DNA of 64,000 bases from Halobellus rufus (GCF_000739575.1 NZ_BBJO01000025.1:1-64000); one strand, 5' to 3'. Positions 29,213 to 39,910 are shown, numbered from the stretch's first letter. Program-made: numbers and translations. Notes: generated by a model from the sequence alone, not told the origin.

Positions 29213-30337
29213 ATGACAATGCGAACGTCTCTCACACGACGCGAATCGCTCAAGACGATCGGCGGTGTCGGCGCGCTGGCCGGGCTTGCCGGATGTTCCG
29301 GCGGCAGCGGCGACGGCGGTGGAGGCGGTGGTGACGGGGGAGGCGGCGACTCCTCGTCAGATGGCGAACAGACCGACGGCGGCTCTCAGTCGGACCCCGA
29401 GTCGACGTCGACGTTCGGCATCATCTCGGGACCGCAGAACGGCGTGACGTTCCTGGTGCACAACGCCGCGGCGGGCGTGCTCGACAGGGAGAGCGACGTC
29501 GGCCTCGACGTCGTCTCCGGAACCAGCGGGGAGTCGATGGTGCGGTTGGTGAGCGGCGACGAGGAACTCGCGTTCGGGACGGCGTTCGCGGGCCTGAACG
29601 CGATGAACCGCGAAGCGGAGTTCTCCCAGGTCGAGTTCGAGCACGAGATCTATCAGATGATGACGCAGACGACGCTGATCGAACCGATCCTGGTCCCGAC
29701 CGACAGCGACTACGAGTACTGGTCCGATCTCGAGGGAGCCTCGATCGCGACAGGGACGCAGGGATCGACCTACCAGCAGTACTATCGAACCGCGCTCGAC
29801 ATCGCGGTCGGCGAGGGGAACTACGAACTCGTCCATCAGGGCGCCACGGAGATACCCCAGGAGTTCAGCGCCGGTCGAGTCGACGCGATGGGCGGCCCGG
29901 GGATCGTGAGCGGACTCACGCCCGGATTCATGCAACAGGCGTACTCCGACAACGACGTCCGACTGCTCGGTCTCACCGACGAGACCGAACAGGCGATCGA
30001 AGACCACGAGTGGCTCTCGCTGGAGACGCTCCCGAACGGGGACTTCGGAGACAGCATCGAGGAGTACACAGACAGCAGCGAGACGACGACTGTCCGGGTC
30101 GATTATCCCCACTTCACGACGGACAAGGTCGACGCCGACAGCGTCTACAACCTCATGGACGCGCTCTGGAGCAACCGCGAGGCGCTCATCGAGGCTCACG
30201 AGGCCTGGCGGCTGTTCGAGGACGACGAGGTGTGGACGAGCACGCTGCACCCGGACGTCCCGGTCCATCCGGGTGCCGTCGAGTTCTTCGAGGAGAAGGG
30301 CCTGTGGAACGACAACCTCACCGCGGGGAGCTTCTGA
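29213..30337 (+). CDS. TAXI-family TRAP transporter solute-binding lipoprotein
   Basis: 374 residues. The N-terminus TRRESLK then LAGLAGC (Cys28) is a twin-arginine signal with a lipobox, so it is probably a Tat-exported, lipid-anchored protein as is usual in haloarchaea. A Gly/Asp/Ser linker follows, then the TAXI binding domain (TFGIISGPQNG, SIATGTQGSTYQQYY, GGPGIVSGLTPGF). It captures an organic acid or amino acid outside the cell and delivers it to the permease encoded 21 bp downstream. Confidence 0.9.
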   Translation: MTMRTSLTRRESLKTIGGVGALAGLAGCSGGSGDGGGGGGDGGGGDSSSDGEQTDGGSQSDPESTSTFGIISGPQNGVTFLVHNAAAGVLDRESDVGLDVVSGTSGESMVRLVSGDEELAFGTAFAGLNAMNREAEFSQVEFEHEIYQMMTQTTLIEPILVPTDSDYEYWSDLEGASIATGTQGSTYQQYYRTALDIAVGEGNYELVHQGATEIPQEFSAGRVDAMGGPGIVSGLTPGFMQQAYSDNDVRLLGLTDETEQAIEDHEWLSLETLPNGDFGDSIEEYTDSSETTTVRVDYPHFTTDKVDADSVYNLMDALWSNREALIEAHEAWRLFEDDEVWTSTLHPDVPVHPGAVEFFEEKGLWNDNLTAGSF

Positions 30338-30358
30338 GCCCATCGAGCGAGCGACACG

Positions 30359-32332
30359 ATGGCTACGCTTCGTTCATCCGTCGACGGACGCACGTGGATC
30401 CGAAGGCTGGCGTTGGGCGTTCCGCCAGCCTTGCTCTCGGTCGCGGTCATCGGCTACGCGATGACGTCGTATCTCCCGAAGCAGTTGTTCACCAACCTCG
30501 TGCTCGGGCTCTCGCTCGTGACGTACTTCGTCAACCGCGCGCTGGTCGCAGAGAGCGACAGCGACGGCGACGTCCCACGAGCCGTGACGATCGGGAGCGC
30601 CCTGCTTTTGATCGCCGCCGTCGGCTCCGTCGCGTACGTGCACGTCGTCTTCGACCGCTGGCTCGAGACCGGCGCGTTCGTGATCTACAACAACGTCGAC
30701 CTGCTCGTCGGCGGCTCGCTGATCGTCCTCGTCACGGTCGTCACCTCCGATAAGTTCGGGCACTTCCTCGGGGCGCTAGTCGTCGCGACCGTACTGTACG
30801 GCGTCGGCGGACCCTACCTCCCGGGCATCCTCAGCCACGGCGGAGTGTCCCTGGAGACGATCGTGTTCAAGAACACGATCTCGCTGCAGGGCGTCTACGG
30901 GTTCCTCACCCAGATCGCGGCGACGTGGGTGGCGATCTTCGTGATCTTCGCCGGGATCGTCCGGCGGTTCGGCGGGTTCGACCTCATCCTCGAACTCACG
31001 GAGCGCCTAGAGGGTTCCTTCAGAGGCGCGGTCCCGCAGACCGCCGTCGTCTCCAGTATGTTCATGGGCACGATGATGGGCGGGGCGGGGGTCAACGTGG
31101 CCGCGACGGGGTCGTTCACGATCCCGCTGATGCAAGAGCGCGGGATCCTCGGCAAGCACGCCGGAGCGATCGAGTCGGTCGCGAGCACGGCCGGCCAGGT
31201 GCTCCCGCCGATCATGGGCTCTGCGGCGTTCATTATGGCGGACATCCTCGGGATCCCGTTCGCCGACGTCGCGATCGCCGCCGCGATCCCGGCGTTCCTG
31301 TACTATGGCGTCACGAGCTACGGCGTCTACCAGTGGTCGATGTGGTACGATTGGGAGCGAGACGGTGTCGAGGAGGAGGCGTCTGCGGGCGACGAAAAGT
31401 CGAGGAAAACGTTTCTGCTGCAGAGCGCGCAGTTCCTCGTCCCGCTCGTCGTCCTGATCTACCTGCTCATCGTGATGCGATACGGGCCGCTCTACAGCGG
31501 TCTGTACACCGTGTTGACGCTGTTCGCCACGCGGTTCCTCTACCTGTTCGCGAGCGAGGGGGTCGGCTGGGAACAGCTCCGTCAGTACGCCCGCGAGTTC
31601 CTCCTCGGGCTCAAGAGCGGCGGCGAGTCCGCCGCGCCGTTCGTGGCGTTGCTCGCGGCGCTCGCGGTGGTCATCAACATCTTCGGCGCGACCGGGCTGA
31701 CGAACCGTATCACGTTCGCCCTGTCGACGCTCACCGGCGCGTCCTTCGTCGGCATCCTCGTCATCAGCATGATTCTCGCGCTCCTGTTCGGGCTCGGGAT
31801 GCCAACGCCCGCGGCGTATCTACTGGTCGCGACGATCATCGCGCCGGTGATCGTCGAACTCGCCGGCGTGAACAACTTCGTCGTCGAGCCGATCGTCGCG
31901 CATATGTTCGTCTTCTACTTCGCGCTACTCTCGGCGCTCACGCCACCAGTGGCGCTGGCCGTGGCGATGGCGATCAACATCTCCGGGTCGGACTTCCTAG
32001 AGACCGCGATCGAGTCTGTCCGCCTCGGCGGCCCGACGTTCCTGATCCCGTTCGTCTTCGTGTACAACCCCGCGTTGATCTTCTGGTCGTTCCCGGAGAC
32101 GCTGATCGCGGTGGTCGTGCAGTCGATCGGGCTGATGGTCGCGCTGTCCGTCTCGATGGGCGTCGAGTTCGGGCGGCGACTCCCCCGGTACGAACGCGTC
32201 CTCCGGGCGCTGCTGTTCCTCGTTATCGCGTTCGGGCCGAGTCTGGCGGTTCAGCTCACCGGCGTCGCGGTCGTCGGGCTCGGCGTCCTGCTCCGCGGTG
32301 GCGTCCCGCGGCTCCGATCGGCCAGTCAGTGA
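30359..32332 (+). CDS. TRAP transporter fused permease (DctQ-DctM, TAXI type)
   Basis: 657 residues, very hydrophobic with many membrane helices. The first ~150 residues correspond to the small DctQ-type subunit and the remainder to the large DctM-type subunit (GTMMGGAGVNVAATGSFTIPLM, GLGMPTPAAYLLVA). The fused form is typical of TAXI systems. It imports the ligand of the preceding binding protein using the Na+ gradient. A soluble acidic loop near residues 335-350 separates the halves of the M domain. The operon is probably controlled by the upstream IclR protein. Confidence 0.9.
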   Translation: MATLRSSVDGRTWIRRLALGVPPALLSVAVIGYAMTSYLPKQLFTNLVLGLSLVTYFVNRALVAESDSDGDVPRAVTIGSALLLIAAVGSVAYVHVVFDRWLETGAFVIYNNVDLLVGGSLIVLVTVVTSDKFGHFLGALVVATVLYGVGGPYLPGILSHGGVSLETIVFKNTISLQGVYGFLTQIAATWVAIFVIFAGIVRRFGGFDLILELTERLEGSFRGAVPQTAVVSSMFMGTMMGGAGVNVAATGSFTIPLMQERGILGKHAGAIESVASTAGQVLPPIMGSAAFIMADILGIPFADVAIAAAIPAFLYYGVTSYGVYQWSMWYDWERDGVEEEASAGDEKSRKTFLLQSAQFLVPLVVLIYLLIVMRYGPLYSGLYTVLTLFATRFLYLFASEGVGWEQLRQYAREFLLGLKSGGESAAPFVALLAALAVVINIFGATGLTNRITFALSTLTGASFVGILVISMILALLFGLGMPTPAAYLLVATIIAPVIVELAGVNNFVVEPIVAHMFVFYFALLSALTPPVALAVAMAINISGSDFLETAIESVRLGGPTFLIPFVFVYNPALIFWSFPETLIAVVVQSIGLMVALSVSMGVEFGRRLPRYERVLRALLFLVIAFGPSLAVQLTGVAVVGLGVLLRGGVPRLRSASQ

Positions 32333-32403
32333 GCGCCGGTCGCGACCCGTTTTCGACGCTCACACCCGTCAAGCCGCAGGCTCGTCTCGCGCGATAGCAG
32401 CTC

Positions 32404-33227
32404 TCACAACTCGTAGACCTCGCCGTCGACCGCGAGCGGCTCCTCGAACGCCTCCTCGGCGGGGTAGAAGTGCGCCGTGTGGACGACCCGCGTCTCCGTC
32501 GCCGACAGGTCCTCCGCCAGCGCGAGCGCCCCCTCGCGGGTCATGTGCTTCTGGCCGAACGTCCGCGGAACGCCCTTCTCGTCGACGTGCTTCCCGCCGC
32601 GGGGGTGGTGCTCGCTCAGCGACGCGGGGACGATGCCGTCGGCGAGGAGCAGATCGGGGTCGTCGAGGACCGCCCGCGACCGGTCGGGGATCCCGTAGCT
32701 CGTGTCGCCCGACAGCGACAGCTTCGCGCCGGTCTCGGGGTCCTCGATCGCCAGCCCGTGCAGACGAGCGGCGGGTGGTCGACGGGCACCAGCGTCACCT
32801 CCAGGCCGCAGACCTCGAACGGCTCGAACGGCGTCCGCGGGCGAACGGTCACGCGGTCGAGGTAGTCGTACTTCCGCGAGACCGTCTCGGCGACGCTCTC
32901 CCCGGTCTTCGGGTCGGTCTCGTCGGCCGCATAGACCGGGAGGTCGTCGAAGAGCCGGTAGGCGTTCCCGAGGCCGTCGAGGTGGTCGAAGTGGATGTGC
33001 GTGACGATGCCCGCGTCCGGGAGCGGGACCTCCTGGGTCAGAAACTGGTGTCGGAAGTCGGGGCTGAAGTCGACGAGCAGCGACCCCCCGGTGCGTTCGT
33101 TCTCGACGTGAACCGAGAAGCGCGTTCGCTCGACGCCGATGCGACGCGCCTCAGCGCAGGTGTCGCAGTCGCAGCCGACCGTCGGCGTCCCGGTCGTGTC
33201 GCCCGTCCCGAGCAGCGTGACCCGCAT
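32404..33227 (-). pseudogene. Metallo-beta-lactamase-fold hydrolase interrupted by one frameshift
   Basis: Residues from 33227 read MRVTLLGTGDTTGTPTVGC with paired cysteines CDCDTC, the zinc motif THIHFDHLDG, and continue to VDHPPLVC near 32766. After this the frame turns to low-quality Arg/Ser-rich sequence. One base added at ~32764 restores GLAIEDPETG, then LSLSGDTSYG and a clean C-terminus ending VDGEVYEL at 32404. The gene is thus complete apart from a single missing base. It resembles PhnP/RNase Z-type phosphodiesterases. Three other conserved genes in the window show the same defect, so a sequence error is likelier than true decay. Confidence 0.8.
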
Positions 33228-33303
33228 CGGAGAAACGTGAGAGTGGACGGGTGATAAGCGTGGCCGAAGCGGAGCGCAGAGAGACGGCGCGCCGGCGCGG
33301 CGC

Positions 33304-34683
33304 TCAGTGGTCGTGGGAGTGATCGTGCGCGTGGTCGTGCGAGCCGTCGCCGTCGCCCGCGACGAGCTGTTCGCCGTCGGACATCATATCCATATTCTTG
33401 AGGTTGTCGCGCTCCTCGAAGTCCTCGACAGCATCGACGATGTCCTCCTGCGTGAGCGTCATCCGGTCTTCGGTCAGCGCTTCCAACACGGCCTCGCGAA
33501 GCACCATTCGGAGGTCCGAGCCCGTGAGCCCCTCGGTTCGTTCGGCGACGGCGTCGGGGTCGAAGTCCTCGATGTCCATCCGGCGGGTGATGATCCGGAG
33601 GATGTCCGCGCGCATCTGCCCGTCGGGCTTCGGGAAGTTGACGATCTCGTCGAAGCGCCGCCACGCCGCCGCGTCGAGTTGGTCCGGGTGGTTGGTCGCG
33701 CCGATCAGGATCACCTCGTCGCGGATCAGCGAGATGTCGTCGATGCTCTTGAGCAGCGTGTTGACCGCGCGCTTCAGCGCCGCGTGCTCGTCGGAGCGGC
33801 GCGTCTTCGCGACGGAGTCGAACTCGTCGATGAAGAGGATACACGGCGAGAGCCGCTTTGCGACCTCGAAGGTCTTCTCGACGTTCTTGGCCGTCTCCCC
33901 GAGGTACTGGCTCGTGATCATCGAGAGCTTCACCTCGACGAAGGGCAGGCCGAGTTCGTGGGCCAGCGCGCGAGAGACGGTCGTCTTCCCGGTTCCCGGC
34001 GGGCCGACGAAGAGGATCTTCCCGATCTCCCGCAGGCCGATCTCCGCGAGGTACTCGCGGTGTTCGATCGCCTGCATCAGCTTGTGGATCTCGCCCTCCT
34101 GATCGCCGGTGAGCACGAGGTCCTCTAAGGTCATCTCGATCTCCTCGGGCGCGCGCACCTGCACGAGATCGAGCATCTCGGCGTCCTCCTCCTCGTCGAA
34201 GTACTCCTCCAGCAGGCTGTCGATCCAGACGCGGTCGGCCTGAATCGGCCGGGTCTGCTCTCGCGCCTCGGCGTGGGTGACGTCGACGCCGTCGCGGTCC
34301 TCGACGGCGGCCGCGATCGTCGGGTTCGTCTCCAGCCGTTCGCGGTCGGCGCGGTCGAGGAACCACTCGATCGCCATCTCGGGCTGCGTCAGCGAGATGC
34401 GGCCCGAGAACTCCTCGCGCTGGGTGAACAGCAGATCGGAGATCGCCTCCCACGGGTGCTCGACGCCGGTCGCCTTCCGCGCGACGCTGTCGGTGACGAC
34501 GAGCGGTCGCTCGATGCCGACGACGTTCGGCTCGCCGTCGTCCGTCTCGTCGTCGTCGGACGGCTCCGTCCAGAAGACGCGCCGGTACCGCGGCGGCAGA
34601 TCGTTCTCGTCGAGACTGCGGTTGTCGCTGTATAGATGCGCCGTGAGGAGAAATTCGACGACTTCGAGAGCCCGGTTACTCAT
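33304..34683 (-). CDS. AAA-family ATPase with histidine-rich C-terminus
   Basis: 459 residues. The N-terminal ~200 residues are acidic and unrecognised (helical, beginning MSNRALEVVEFLLTAHLYS). A single AAA module follows: Walker A GPPGTGKTT at 227-235, Walker B ILFIDEFDS, sensor GATNHPDQLD and an arginine finger region. The last 12 residues (SHDHAHDHSHDH) are a metal-binding-type histidine tract. This is a haloarchaeal Cdc48/PAN-like ATPase of unknown client. It begins a short run of minus-strand genes, and the thiolase gene diverges from it. Confidence 0.85.
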   Translation of the reverse strand: MSNRALEVVEFLLTAHLYSDNRSLDENDLPPRYRRVFWTEPSDDDETDDGEPNVVGIERPLVVTDSVARKATGVEHPWEAISDLLFTQREEFSGRISLTQPEMAIEWFLDRADRERLETNPTIAAAVEDRDGVDVTHAEAREQTRPIQADRVWIDSLLEEYFDEEEDAEMLDLVQVRAPEEIEMTLEDLVLTGDQEGEIHKLMQAIEHREYLAEIGLREIGKILFVGPPGTGKTTVSRALAHELGLPFVEVKLSMITSQYLGETAKNVEKTFEVAKRLSPCILFIDEFDSVAKTRRSDEHAALKRAVNTLLKSIDDISLIRDEVILIGATNHPDQLDAAAWRRFDEIVNFPKPDGQMRADILRIITRRMDIEDFDPDAVAERTEGLTGSDLRMVLREAVLEALTEDRMTLTQEDIVDAVEDFEERDNLKNMDMMSDGEQLVAGDGDGSHDHAHDHSHDH

Positions 34684-34818
34684 CCCAAAGACGTTGCCGT
34701 CTCACTCGCATAAGCGCGTCGGAACGTCGCTGCGCCGACGCGAGCGACGGGCGAAAACTCTCGGCGCGCTCTCTCGCGTTCTGCCCCTTTTATGACGACG
34801 GCGACGGGAACGAGTAGT

Positions 34819-35952
34819 ATGCCAACACCAGTCATCGCCGCCGCGCACCGCACGCCGTTCGGGAAGGCGGGGGGCGTCTTCGCGGACGTCCGGAGCGAGG
34901 ACCTCTCCGTCGCGCTGATCGATCACATCCTCGCCGAGACCGAGGTCGATAGCGACGACGTCGAGGACCTGATGTGGGGCGTCGCCCAGCAGCGCGGCGA
35001 GCAGGACAACAACGTCGCTCGCGTGATCGCGCTGCTCTCGGAGCTCGGCGAGGGCGTGCCGGCGACGAGCATCAACCGCTGGTGCGCCTCCTCGATGCAG
35101 GCGATCATCTCCGCGGCCGACGCCGTCGCCGCGGGGAACCGCGAGTGCGTCATCGCCGGCGGCGTCGAGAGTATGAGTCGCGTCCCGATGGACGGTGACT
35201 CCTATCAGCACCTCCACCCGGAGCTCTCCGAGCGGTACAACGTCTTTCAGCTACAGATGGGGATGACCGCCGAGAAAGTCGCCGAGGAGTATGGCGTCTC
35301 CCGGGAGGCCCAAGACGAGTACGCGCTGCAGTCCCACCAGCGGGCCGCCGAGGCAACAGAGACGGGGCGCTTCGACGACGAGATCGTCCCCGTCGAGACC
35401 GATTCGGGGACCGTCACCGAGGACGAGGGGATCAGACCGGACACGTCGCTGGAAGCGCTCTCGGGGCTCTCCCCGGCGTTCACCGGCGACGGGACGGTCA
35501 CCGCGGGCAACTCCTCGCAGGTGACCGACGGCGCGGCCGCGACGCTCGTCACCTCGCGGGCGTTCGCCGAGGAACACGGGCTCGACGTCCTCGCAGAGGT
35601 GGGCACCAACGCCGTCGCGGGCGTCGATCCGACGGTGATGGGGATCGGACCGGTGCCGGCGACGCGGAACCTCCTCGACCGCGCCGGGCGCGACATCGAC
35701 GACTACGACCTGGTCGAACTCAACGAGGCGTTCGCGAGCCAGTGCGTCTACGCGCGCCGAGAGCTGGGCGTCGACCCCGAGAAGTACAACGTCAACGGCG
35801 GTGCCATCGCGCTCGGGCACCCGCTCGGCGCGTCCGGCGCACGCCTGCCCGTGACGCTGGTCCACGAGATGCGGAAGCGCGACGTCGACCGCGGGCTCGC
35901 GACGCTCTGCGTCGGCTTCGGGCAGGGCGCGGCCATCGAGTTCAGTCGGTAG
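34819..35952 (+). CDS. Acetyl-CoA acetyltransferase/thiolase
   Basis: 377 residues from ATG 34819. TTTTATGA at ~34790-34797 is taken as TATA, so the in-frame ATG 34792 lies in the promoter and is rejected. The active-site set is complete: nucleophile Cys89 in NRWCASSMQ, His in GGAIALGHPLGASGARL, and Cys in TLCVGFGQGAA. This is the thiolase fold of beta-oxidation or acetoacetyl-CoA formation. The acyl-CoA ligase at 37955 may belong to the same fatty-acid metabolism. Cytoplasmic. Confidence 0.92.
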   Translation: MPTPVIAAAHRTPFGKAGGVFADVRSEDLSVALIDHILAETEVDSDDVEDLMWGVAQQRGEQDNNVARVIALLSELGEGVPATSINRWCASSMQAIISAADAVAAGNRECVIAGGVESMSRVPMDGDSYQHLHPELSERYNVFQLQMGMTAEKVAEEYGVSREAQDEYALQSHQRAAEATETGRFDDEIVPVETDSGTVTEDEGIRPDTSLEALSGLSPAFTGDGTVTAGNSSQVTDGAAATLVTSRAFAEEHGLDVLAEVGTNAVAGVDPTVMGIGPVPATRNLLDRAGRDIDDYDLVELNEAFASQCVYARRELGVDPEKYNVNGGAIALGHPLGASGARLPVTLVHEMRKRDVDRGLATLCVGFGQGAAIEFSR

Positions 35953-35964
35953 GCAGCGCCGTCG

Positions 35965-37832
35965 CTATCGATCCGGATTGACTAACTCGATCGCCTCGCG
36001 GACTTCCTGTTGCCCGCCGATGATCGTGACGCGGTCGCCGCGCTGGAGCGTGAACTCCCCGTGCGGAACGCGCGTCTCCCCGTCGCGCTGAACGAGCGCG
36101 ATCAGGCAGTCCTCCGGCAGTTCGGGGCCCAGTTCCCGTATCGGGCGGTCGAGCACTGCCTCGGCGGTCACCTCGACCTCCTGGATGTCGCCGGAGTGGC
36201 CGATCTCGGCCATCCACTCCATCATCGAGGGGCGCTCGATGTAGTTGTCCATCGCCTCGGCCGTCGCCCGCGTCGCCGAGATGGTTCGGACGCCGAGTTC
36301 CTCGAACGCCTTGGCGTTGTCGGGGTTGTTCACCCGCGCGAGGACGGTTTCGGGCTCGAACTTCGAGCTACTCAGCTGTGCGACGAGCAGGTTCACGTCG
36401 TCGTCGCCGGTCGCGCCGACGACGATGCGGGCGTTCTCGGCGCCCGCCGAGCGGAGCACCTCCGTGTCGGTGCCGTCGCCGTGATGGACGGTGAACCCGT
36501 CGTTTCGAGCGGTTTCGACGACCGTCTTGTTCTCTTCGACGAGCACTACGTTCTCTCCGCGACCTTCGAGGCGTTCGGCGAGCGACCGGCCCACCTTGCC
36601 GCCTCCGATGATGAGTACGCGCATTGGTATGATGTCGAGTTTCTCCGCGATCTGGCGGGCGAACCCGCCCTCGAAGACGACCGTGACGAAGATGACGAGA
36701 AAGACGGTCCCGACGAGGAGGTCGGCCGACGCGGTTCGTCCGGCGTCCCGGAGGCCGATCGCGAAGAGCGTCGCGACCGACGCGGGGATGATCCCTCGCG
36801 GGCCGACGAGGCTCATGAACCACTTCTCGCCGGTGGTGAATCGGTCTCCCGACGCCGAGACGAACACGAGCAGCGGCCGCAGGACGAGCGCGACGATACC
36901 GGCGACCAGCAGCCCGCGGAGTCCGATCGTCACGAGCACGTCGAAGCGCAGCAGCGCCGCGAGCGCGATGAAGACGAACGAGAGGACGACGAGCGTCACG
37001 TCGCCTTTGAACGCCGAGATCTCGTCTTCGTACGGAATGTCGGCGTTGCCGAGGATGATCCCCGCGGTCGCGACGGCCGCGACCCCCGCCTCCGTCGCGA
37101 TGGTGTCGGCCGCGCCGTAGGCGACGAGCGCGCCCGCGAGGACGAGCAATCGAGCGTTCCGGGGCGCGTTCCCCGGCGAGAGGTCGACGTATCGGAGGCT
37201 GTAGATCAAAAGCCCCGCGACGATACCGCCGACGACGACGCCGACGCGAGCCGCTCGGCGAACAGCGTCAGGAGCGAGAGCGGATCGTCGATCCCCACGT
37301 TGATCGCGGTGAAGATGACGACCGCGAGGATGGCCGCTGTCACGTCGTTGACGATGCCCTCGGTCTCTAAGGCGGCCGCCACGCGGTCGCGAGTGGGAAC
37401 CACGTCGAGGATCGGCGTGACGACCGTCGGCCCGGTCGCGACGAGGAGCGACCCCACCAGAAAGGAGATGTCCCACGGGGCGCTCAGCAGGAAGTGGACG
37501 GCAACAGTGGTCCCCACGAGCGCGATCGCCGCGCCGAACGTGATGAGCTTCAGCGTCGCTGCCGGGGCCTCCCGGAGCTTCTCGGCGCGGAGGTGGAACG
37601 CGCCCTCGAAGACGATGATCGCCACCGAGAGGCCGACGATCGCCCCCAGCGCGTTCCCGAACGAGTCGGGGCCGACGACGCCGAGCACTTCCGGCCCGAG
37701 CAGGACGCCGGCAGCGATCAGGAAGACGACGCTCGGGATCTGAAACCGGTCCGCGAGGATCTGCGCGATCACGCCGATGCCGATGATCGCCGCCACGATC
37801 GGGAGCAGGTACCCGCCACCAGCCGCGGCCAC
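35965..37832 (-). pseudogene. Na+/H+ antiporter (NhaP/CPA1) with RCK (TrkA) domains, one frameshift
   Basis: Read from GTG 37832: VAAAGGGYLLPIVAAIIGIG and further membrane helices down to about 37250, where the frame breaks after LLTLFAERL. One base inserted at about 37250 continues into RVGVVVGGIVAGLLIYSLRY and the rest of the antiporter, then a TrkA-N Rossmann domain (MRVLIIGGGKVGRSLAERLEG) and a TrkA-C domain. The intact protein would be ~620 residues. Such fusions exchange Na+ or K+ for H+ under control of nucleotide binding. Only a single base is missing, so the gene may be functional in the organism. Confidence 0.82.
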
Positions 37833-37954
37833 TATCGATCCTCCATACCTCTGTTTCGGGGAGGCGACGCAGTATAAAACTACGCTTCACGGGGAAGCGA
37901 ACGTCGGTGGCGTCTGGCGATACACCGGCGTCTGACCGGTCCCGTCGTCGGCAC

Positions 37955-39910
37955 CTACGAGTCGTACAGCATCTCGATCTGATCGGCGTAGCGGTCCAGG
38001 ATGTTTCGCCGCTTCTTCTTCATCGTCGGCGTGAGCGTGCCGTCGTCCTCGGAGAACTCCTCGGAGAGGACGCGGAACTGCTTGATCTGCTCGTAGGACT
38101 CGAACTCCTCGTTGACGGCGTCGACCTCCTGTTGGATGCGGTCGCGGGCGCGCTCGTCTCTGACGACGTCCGCGGGGTCCTCCGGCAGGTCGATCCCCTC
38201 GCGTTCCGCCCACGCACGGAGGCCCTCGAAGTTGGGAACGAGGAGCGCGGAGACGAACTTCCGGCCGTCGCCGAGGACGAGACACTGCTCGACGACAGAA
38301 CTCGACGCAAAGGCGTCCTCTATCGGTCCCGGGGCGACGTTCTTGCCCGTCGAGAGCACAAGTAGCTGCTTGGCCCGCTCGCGGAACCGGAGGTAGCCGT
38401 CGGCGTCGCGCTCGACGATGTCGCCGGTGCGGAACCAGCCGTCCTCGGTGAACGCCCGCGCCGTTTCCTCCGGGCGGTTCCAGTACCCCGCGGTGACGTT
38501 CGGACCGCGGACGAGCAGTTCACCGACCTCTCCGGCGGCGCCGACGTCCTCGGCGACGATCGAGGCGTCGAGTCTGACGTCGACGTCGACGACCGGCGGC
38601 CCGATCGTGCCGATCCGCGGGGCCTCAGGCGGGTTCGCGGCGACGACGGGCGACGTCTCGGTGAGGCCGTAGCCCTCGAGGATCGGCAGGCCCATCGCGT
38701 GGTACAGGCGGCAGAGTTCCGGCGAGAGGCTGCCGCCGCCGCTGATGAGGAAGTCGACCCGCCCGCCGAGCGCCTCCCGGACCTGTCGGAAGACGAGGCG
38801 GTCCGCGAGCCGGTGTTTCGCCGACAGCAGCGGTCCGGGGTCCGCAGCCGACTGGTGCGCGCGGCCGACGCCGACGGCCCACTCGAAGATCCGACGCTTC
38901 ACCCCCGACTCCGAGGCCTGCGCTCGGATCGCGTCGTAGAGCTTCTCGTAGACGCGCGGGACCGACGTCCCCACCGTCGGCCGGACCAACCCGAAGTCCT
39001 CCCGGAGCGTGTCGGGGCTCTCCGCGTAGGCGACGGTCGCCCCGGCGGCGAACATCAGATAGTGGCCCGCGAGCCGCTCGAAGACGTGCGCGAGCGGGAG
39101 GAACGACAGCGTCGTGGCGTCCGGAGAGATGGCACCGACGTCCCGATCGGGACGTGGCCCGAACCGCCGGTAGCACTGGTCGACGTTCGACCGGAAGTTC
39201 CGGTGAGTCAGTTCGACGCCCTTCGGCTGGCCGGTCGTCCCCGAGGTGTAGATGAGCGACGCGAGGTCGTCGACGTCGCGCGCGGCGAGCCACGACTCGA
39301 CGTCGGCCTCGTCGAAGGCGGCCGCGCCGCGAGCGTAGACGTCGCCGAGCGAGTGAATGTCCTCGCGGTCCCGGACCGCGCCGGCCATCCCGCTCCCGTC
39401 GGGGATCTCGTCGATCACAACGACGAACTCAAGATCGAGGTCGTCCTCGACGGCGAGGACGCGCGAGAGCAGTTCGGCGTTCTCGACGACGACCCCGCTC
39501 GCGCCGGGGTCCGAGAGGAGATACCGGACCTGCGACTCCGAGGAGGAGGTGTAGACGGTCGTGACCACGCCGCCGAGCGTGAGCAGCGAGAAGTCGGTCT
39601 GGGCCCACTCCATCCGTGTGTCCGAGAGGATGCCGATCCGGTCGCCGGGGCCGACGCCGAGGTCGTCGAACCCGGCCGCGAGGCGTCTGACGAGGTCGCG
39701 CATCTCGGCGTACGTGAGGTCCGCGTACGCGCCGTCGGGGGCGGCCTCGACGGCCCCCTGCGCGGCGAGCGATCGGTCGTAGACGCCGCCTTTGTACCGC
39801 TGGGCGACGTTCGCGGCGTTTCTCGCCGCGCTCTCCTCGAACATCCGAGCGAGCGTCGTCTCGCCGAGGACGTCGTCGTCGAACGCCGCTTCCGCGTCCC
39901 GCCAGTTCAT
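37955..39910 (-). CDS. AMP-dependent long-chain acyl-CoA ligase
   Basis: 651 residues. The AMP-binding signature LIYTSGTTGQPKGVELTH, the GYGLTETSPV motif and the C-terminal GKNVAPGPIEDAF are all intact. It is of the long-chain fatty-acid:CoA ligase (FadD/ACSL) type with the extra C-terminal region. It activates fatty acids with ATP. TTTAATT at ~39933-39939 gives a leaderless start at 39910. It has no signal peptide and is probably membrane-associated peripherally. Confidence 0.92.
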   Translation of the reverse strand: MNWRDAEAAFDDDVLGETTLARMFEESAARNAANVAQRYKGGVYDRSLAAQGAVEAAPDGAYADLTYAEMRDLVRRLAAGFDDLGVGPGDRIGILSDTRMEWAQTDFSLLTLGGVVTTVYTSSSESQVRYLLSDPGASGVVVENAELLSRVLAVEDDLDLEFVVVIDEIPDGSGMAGAVRDREDIHSLGDVYARGAAAFDEADVESWLAARDVDDLASLIYTSGTTGQPKGVELTHRNFRSNVDQCYRRFGPRPDRDVGAISPDATTLSFLPLAHVFERLAGHYLMFAAGATVAYAESPDTLREDFGLVRPTVGTSVPRVYEKLYDAIRAQASESGVKRRIFEWAVGVGRAHQSAADPGPLLSAKHRLADRLVFRQVREALGGRVDFLISGGGSLSPELCRLYHAMGLPILEGYGLTETSPVVAANPPEAPRIGTIGPPVVDVDVRLDASIVAEDVGAAGEVGELLVRGPNVTAGYWNRPEETARAFTEDGWFRTGDIVERDADGYLRFRERAKQLLVLSTGKNVAPGPIEDAFASSSVVEQCLVLGDGRKFVSALLVPNFEGLRAWAEREGIDLPEDPADVVRDERARDRIQQEVDAVNEEFESYEQIKQFRVLSEEFSEDDGTLTPTMKKKRRNILDRYADQIEMLYDS

